Assembly (NCBI RefSeq): GCF_016613415.1
Contig: NZ_JACWCT010000164.1
Span: forward strand, 1 to 59,367
Direction of reading: 5' to 3'
Length of the DNA: 59,367 bases
Source of the DNA: Methylobacterium ajmalii
Lineage (GTDB): Bacteria; Pseudomonadota; Alphaproteobacteria; Rhizobiales; Beijerinckiaceae
In this document: one piece after another, positions 59,203 through 59,367 of the stretch
How positions within the stretch are numbered: position 1 is the stretch's first letter
Layout: every line of letters starts with the position of its first letter
Notes under the pieces: model-generated
Databases searched by the model: none
Seen by the model: the letters and a program-made list of their open reading frames with translations, nothing else
Told to the model about the DNA's origin: nothing
Made by a program: the position numbers and the translations under genes

Positions 59203-59367
59203 GACACCGAGGCTCTTGGCGATCGAGGGTCTGCTGGCGATCCGTTGCGGAACCTGGTGTAAGCGCTCGGTGAAGGCCGCCTTGTGGCTGTAGTGCTTTG
59301 CTCTGGATACAGGTGCTGGCGCCAGATGGCGCTGTATCGGCCCTGTGTCTGGACCTATGACCAACTC
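59203..59367. other. Unassigned DNA at the right edge
   Basis: The last 165 bp are clearly less GC-rich than the neighbouring genes. A minus-strand frame entering from the right edge (KHYSHKAAFTERLHQVPQRI) stays open for 50 codons, possibly the end of a mobile-element gene beyond the window. I cannot identify it. Confidence 0.4.

Noticed and set aside
1..59367. CRISPR array or phage/conjugative system
   Set aside because: No regularly spaced direct repeats, cas, integrase, structural phage or transfer genes were seen; the only dispersed repeats are the palindromic units.

Overview
The window reads as chromosomal DNA of a very GC-rich alphaproteobacterium of the order Hyphomicrobiales, most likely a Methylobacterium-type organism. 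The grounds are roughly 70% GC with strong G/C third-position bias, families such as DUF1491, DUF2125 and DUF892, a candidate EcfG-type stress promoter, and a dispersed intergenic palindrome beginning and ending with CCTCATCCTGAGG. The genus is an inference; no rRNA is present. The window holds about 57 protein genes, two tRNAs, two insertion-sequence remnants, four full and two partial copies of the palindromic repeat, and several candidate operators and promoters.

Layout. 1-5512: a DEAD-box helicase cut by the left edge, a nitronate monooxygenase, an MFS transporter, a hot-dog thioesterase and a histidine phosphatase. 5651-10369: a small catabolic-looking run on the + strand (orphan amino-acid-type binding protein, cyclase-family hydrolase, old-yellow-enzyme reductase, 3-hydroxyacyl-CoA dehydrogenase), followed by glucokinase. 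11436-15329 (minus strand): a VOC protein, a DUF892 stress protein behind an EcfG-like promoter, a Gre-type elongation factor with a clear terminator, an AcuI-like acrylyl-CoA reductase and a repeat-bearing secreted protein. 15867-16600: a graveyard of IS3 and IS110 fragments, one interrupted by a palindromic repeat unit. 16786-24647: thioesterase, HIT protein, universal stress protein, MFS, ChaC, DUF2125, aminopeptidase P and a secreted SnoaL-like protein.

24661-29730 is a TetR-controlled RND efflux operon (regulator, adaptor, pump) with a 10-bp-arm operator just before the regulator. 30133-36000 holds small envelope proteins, including a secreted chorismate-lyase-like protein, a Na/Pi-cotransporter-like protein, a frameshifted ModE-like regulator, a PfkB kinase and a ketopantoate reductase-like protein. 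36117-41508 is a complete nikABCDE-nikR nickel-uptake operon whose stop and start codons overlap throughout. It has a NikR-type operator upstream, but the encoded NikR lacks all four residues that bind nickel in the E. coli protein.

42345-51475: tRNA-Arg, then a phenylacetate module (TetR regulator, paaK, paaI, paaG; minus strand) facing a branched-chain-amino-acid-type ABC transporter (binding protein, permease, fused permease-ATPase, ATPase; + strand). The two arms diverge from one AT-rich island with back-to-back promoters and one palindromic operator, which suggests joint control of aromatic-acid activation and uptake. A tRNA with CAT anticodon follows. 51759-59202 holds small secreted and hypothetical proteins, an ArgE-like deacetylase, DUF1491, an MFS transporter, a spore-photolyase-family radical SAM protein with no standard start codon, and a CorA/ZntB-type metal transporter.

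The strongest leads are the NikR without nickel ligands, the shared paa/liv control region, the palindromic repeats with compensatory stem changes, and the repeat unit sitting inside an IS3 remnant.
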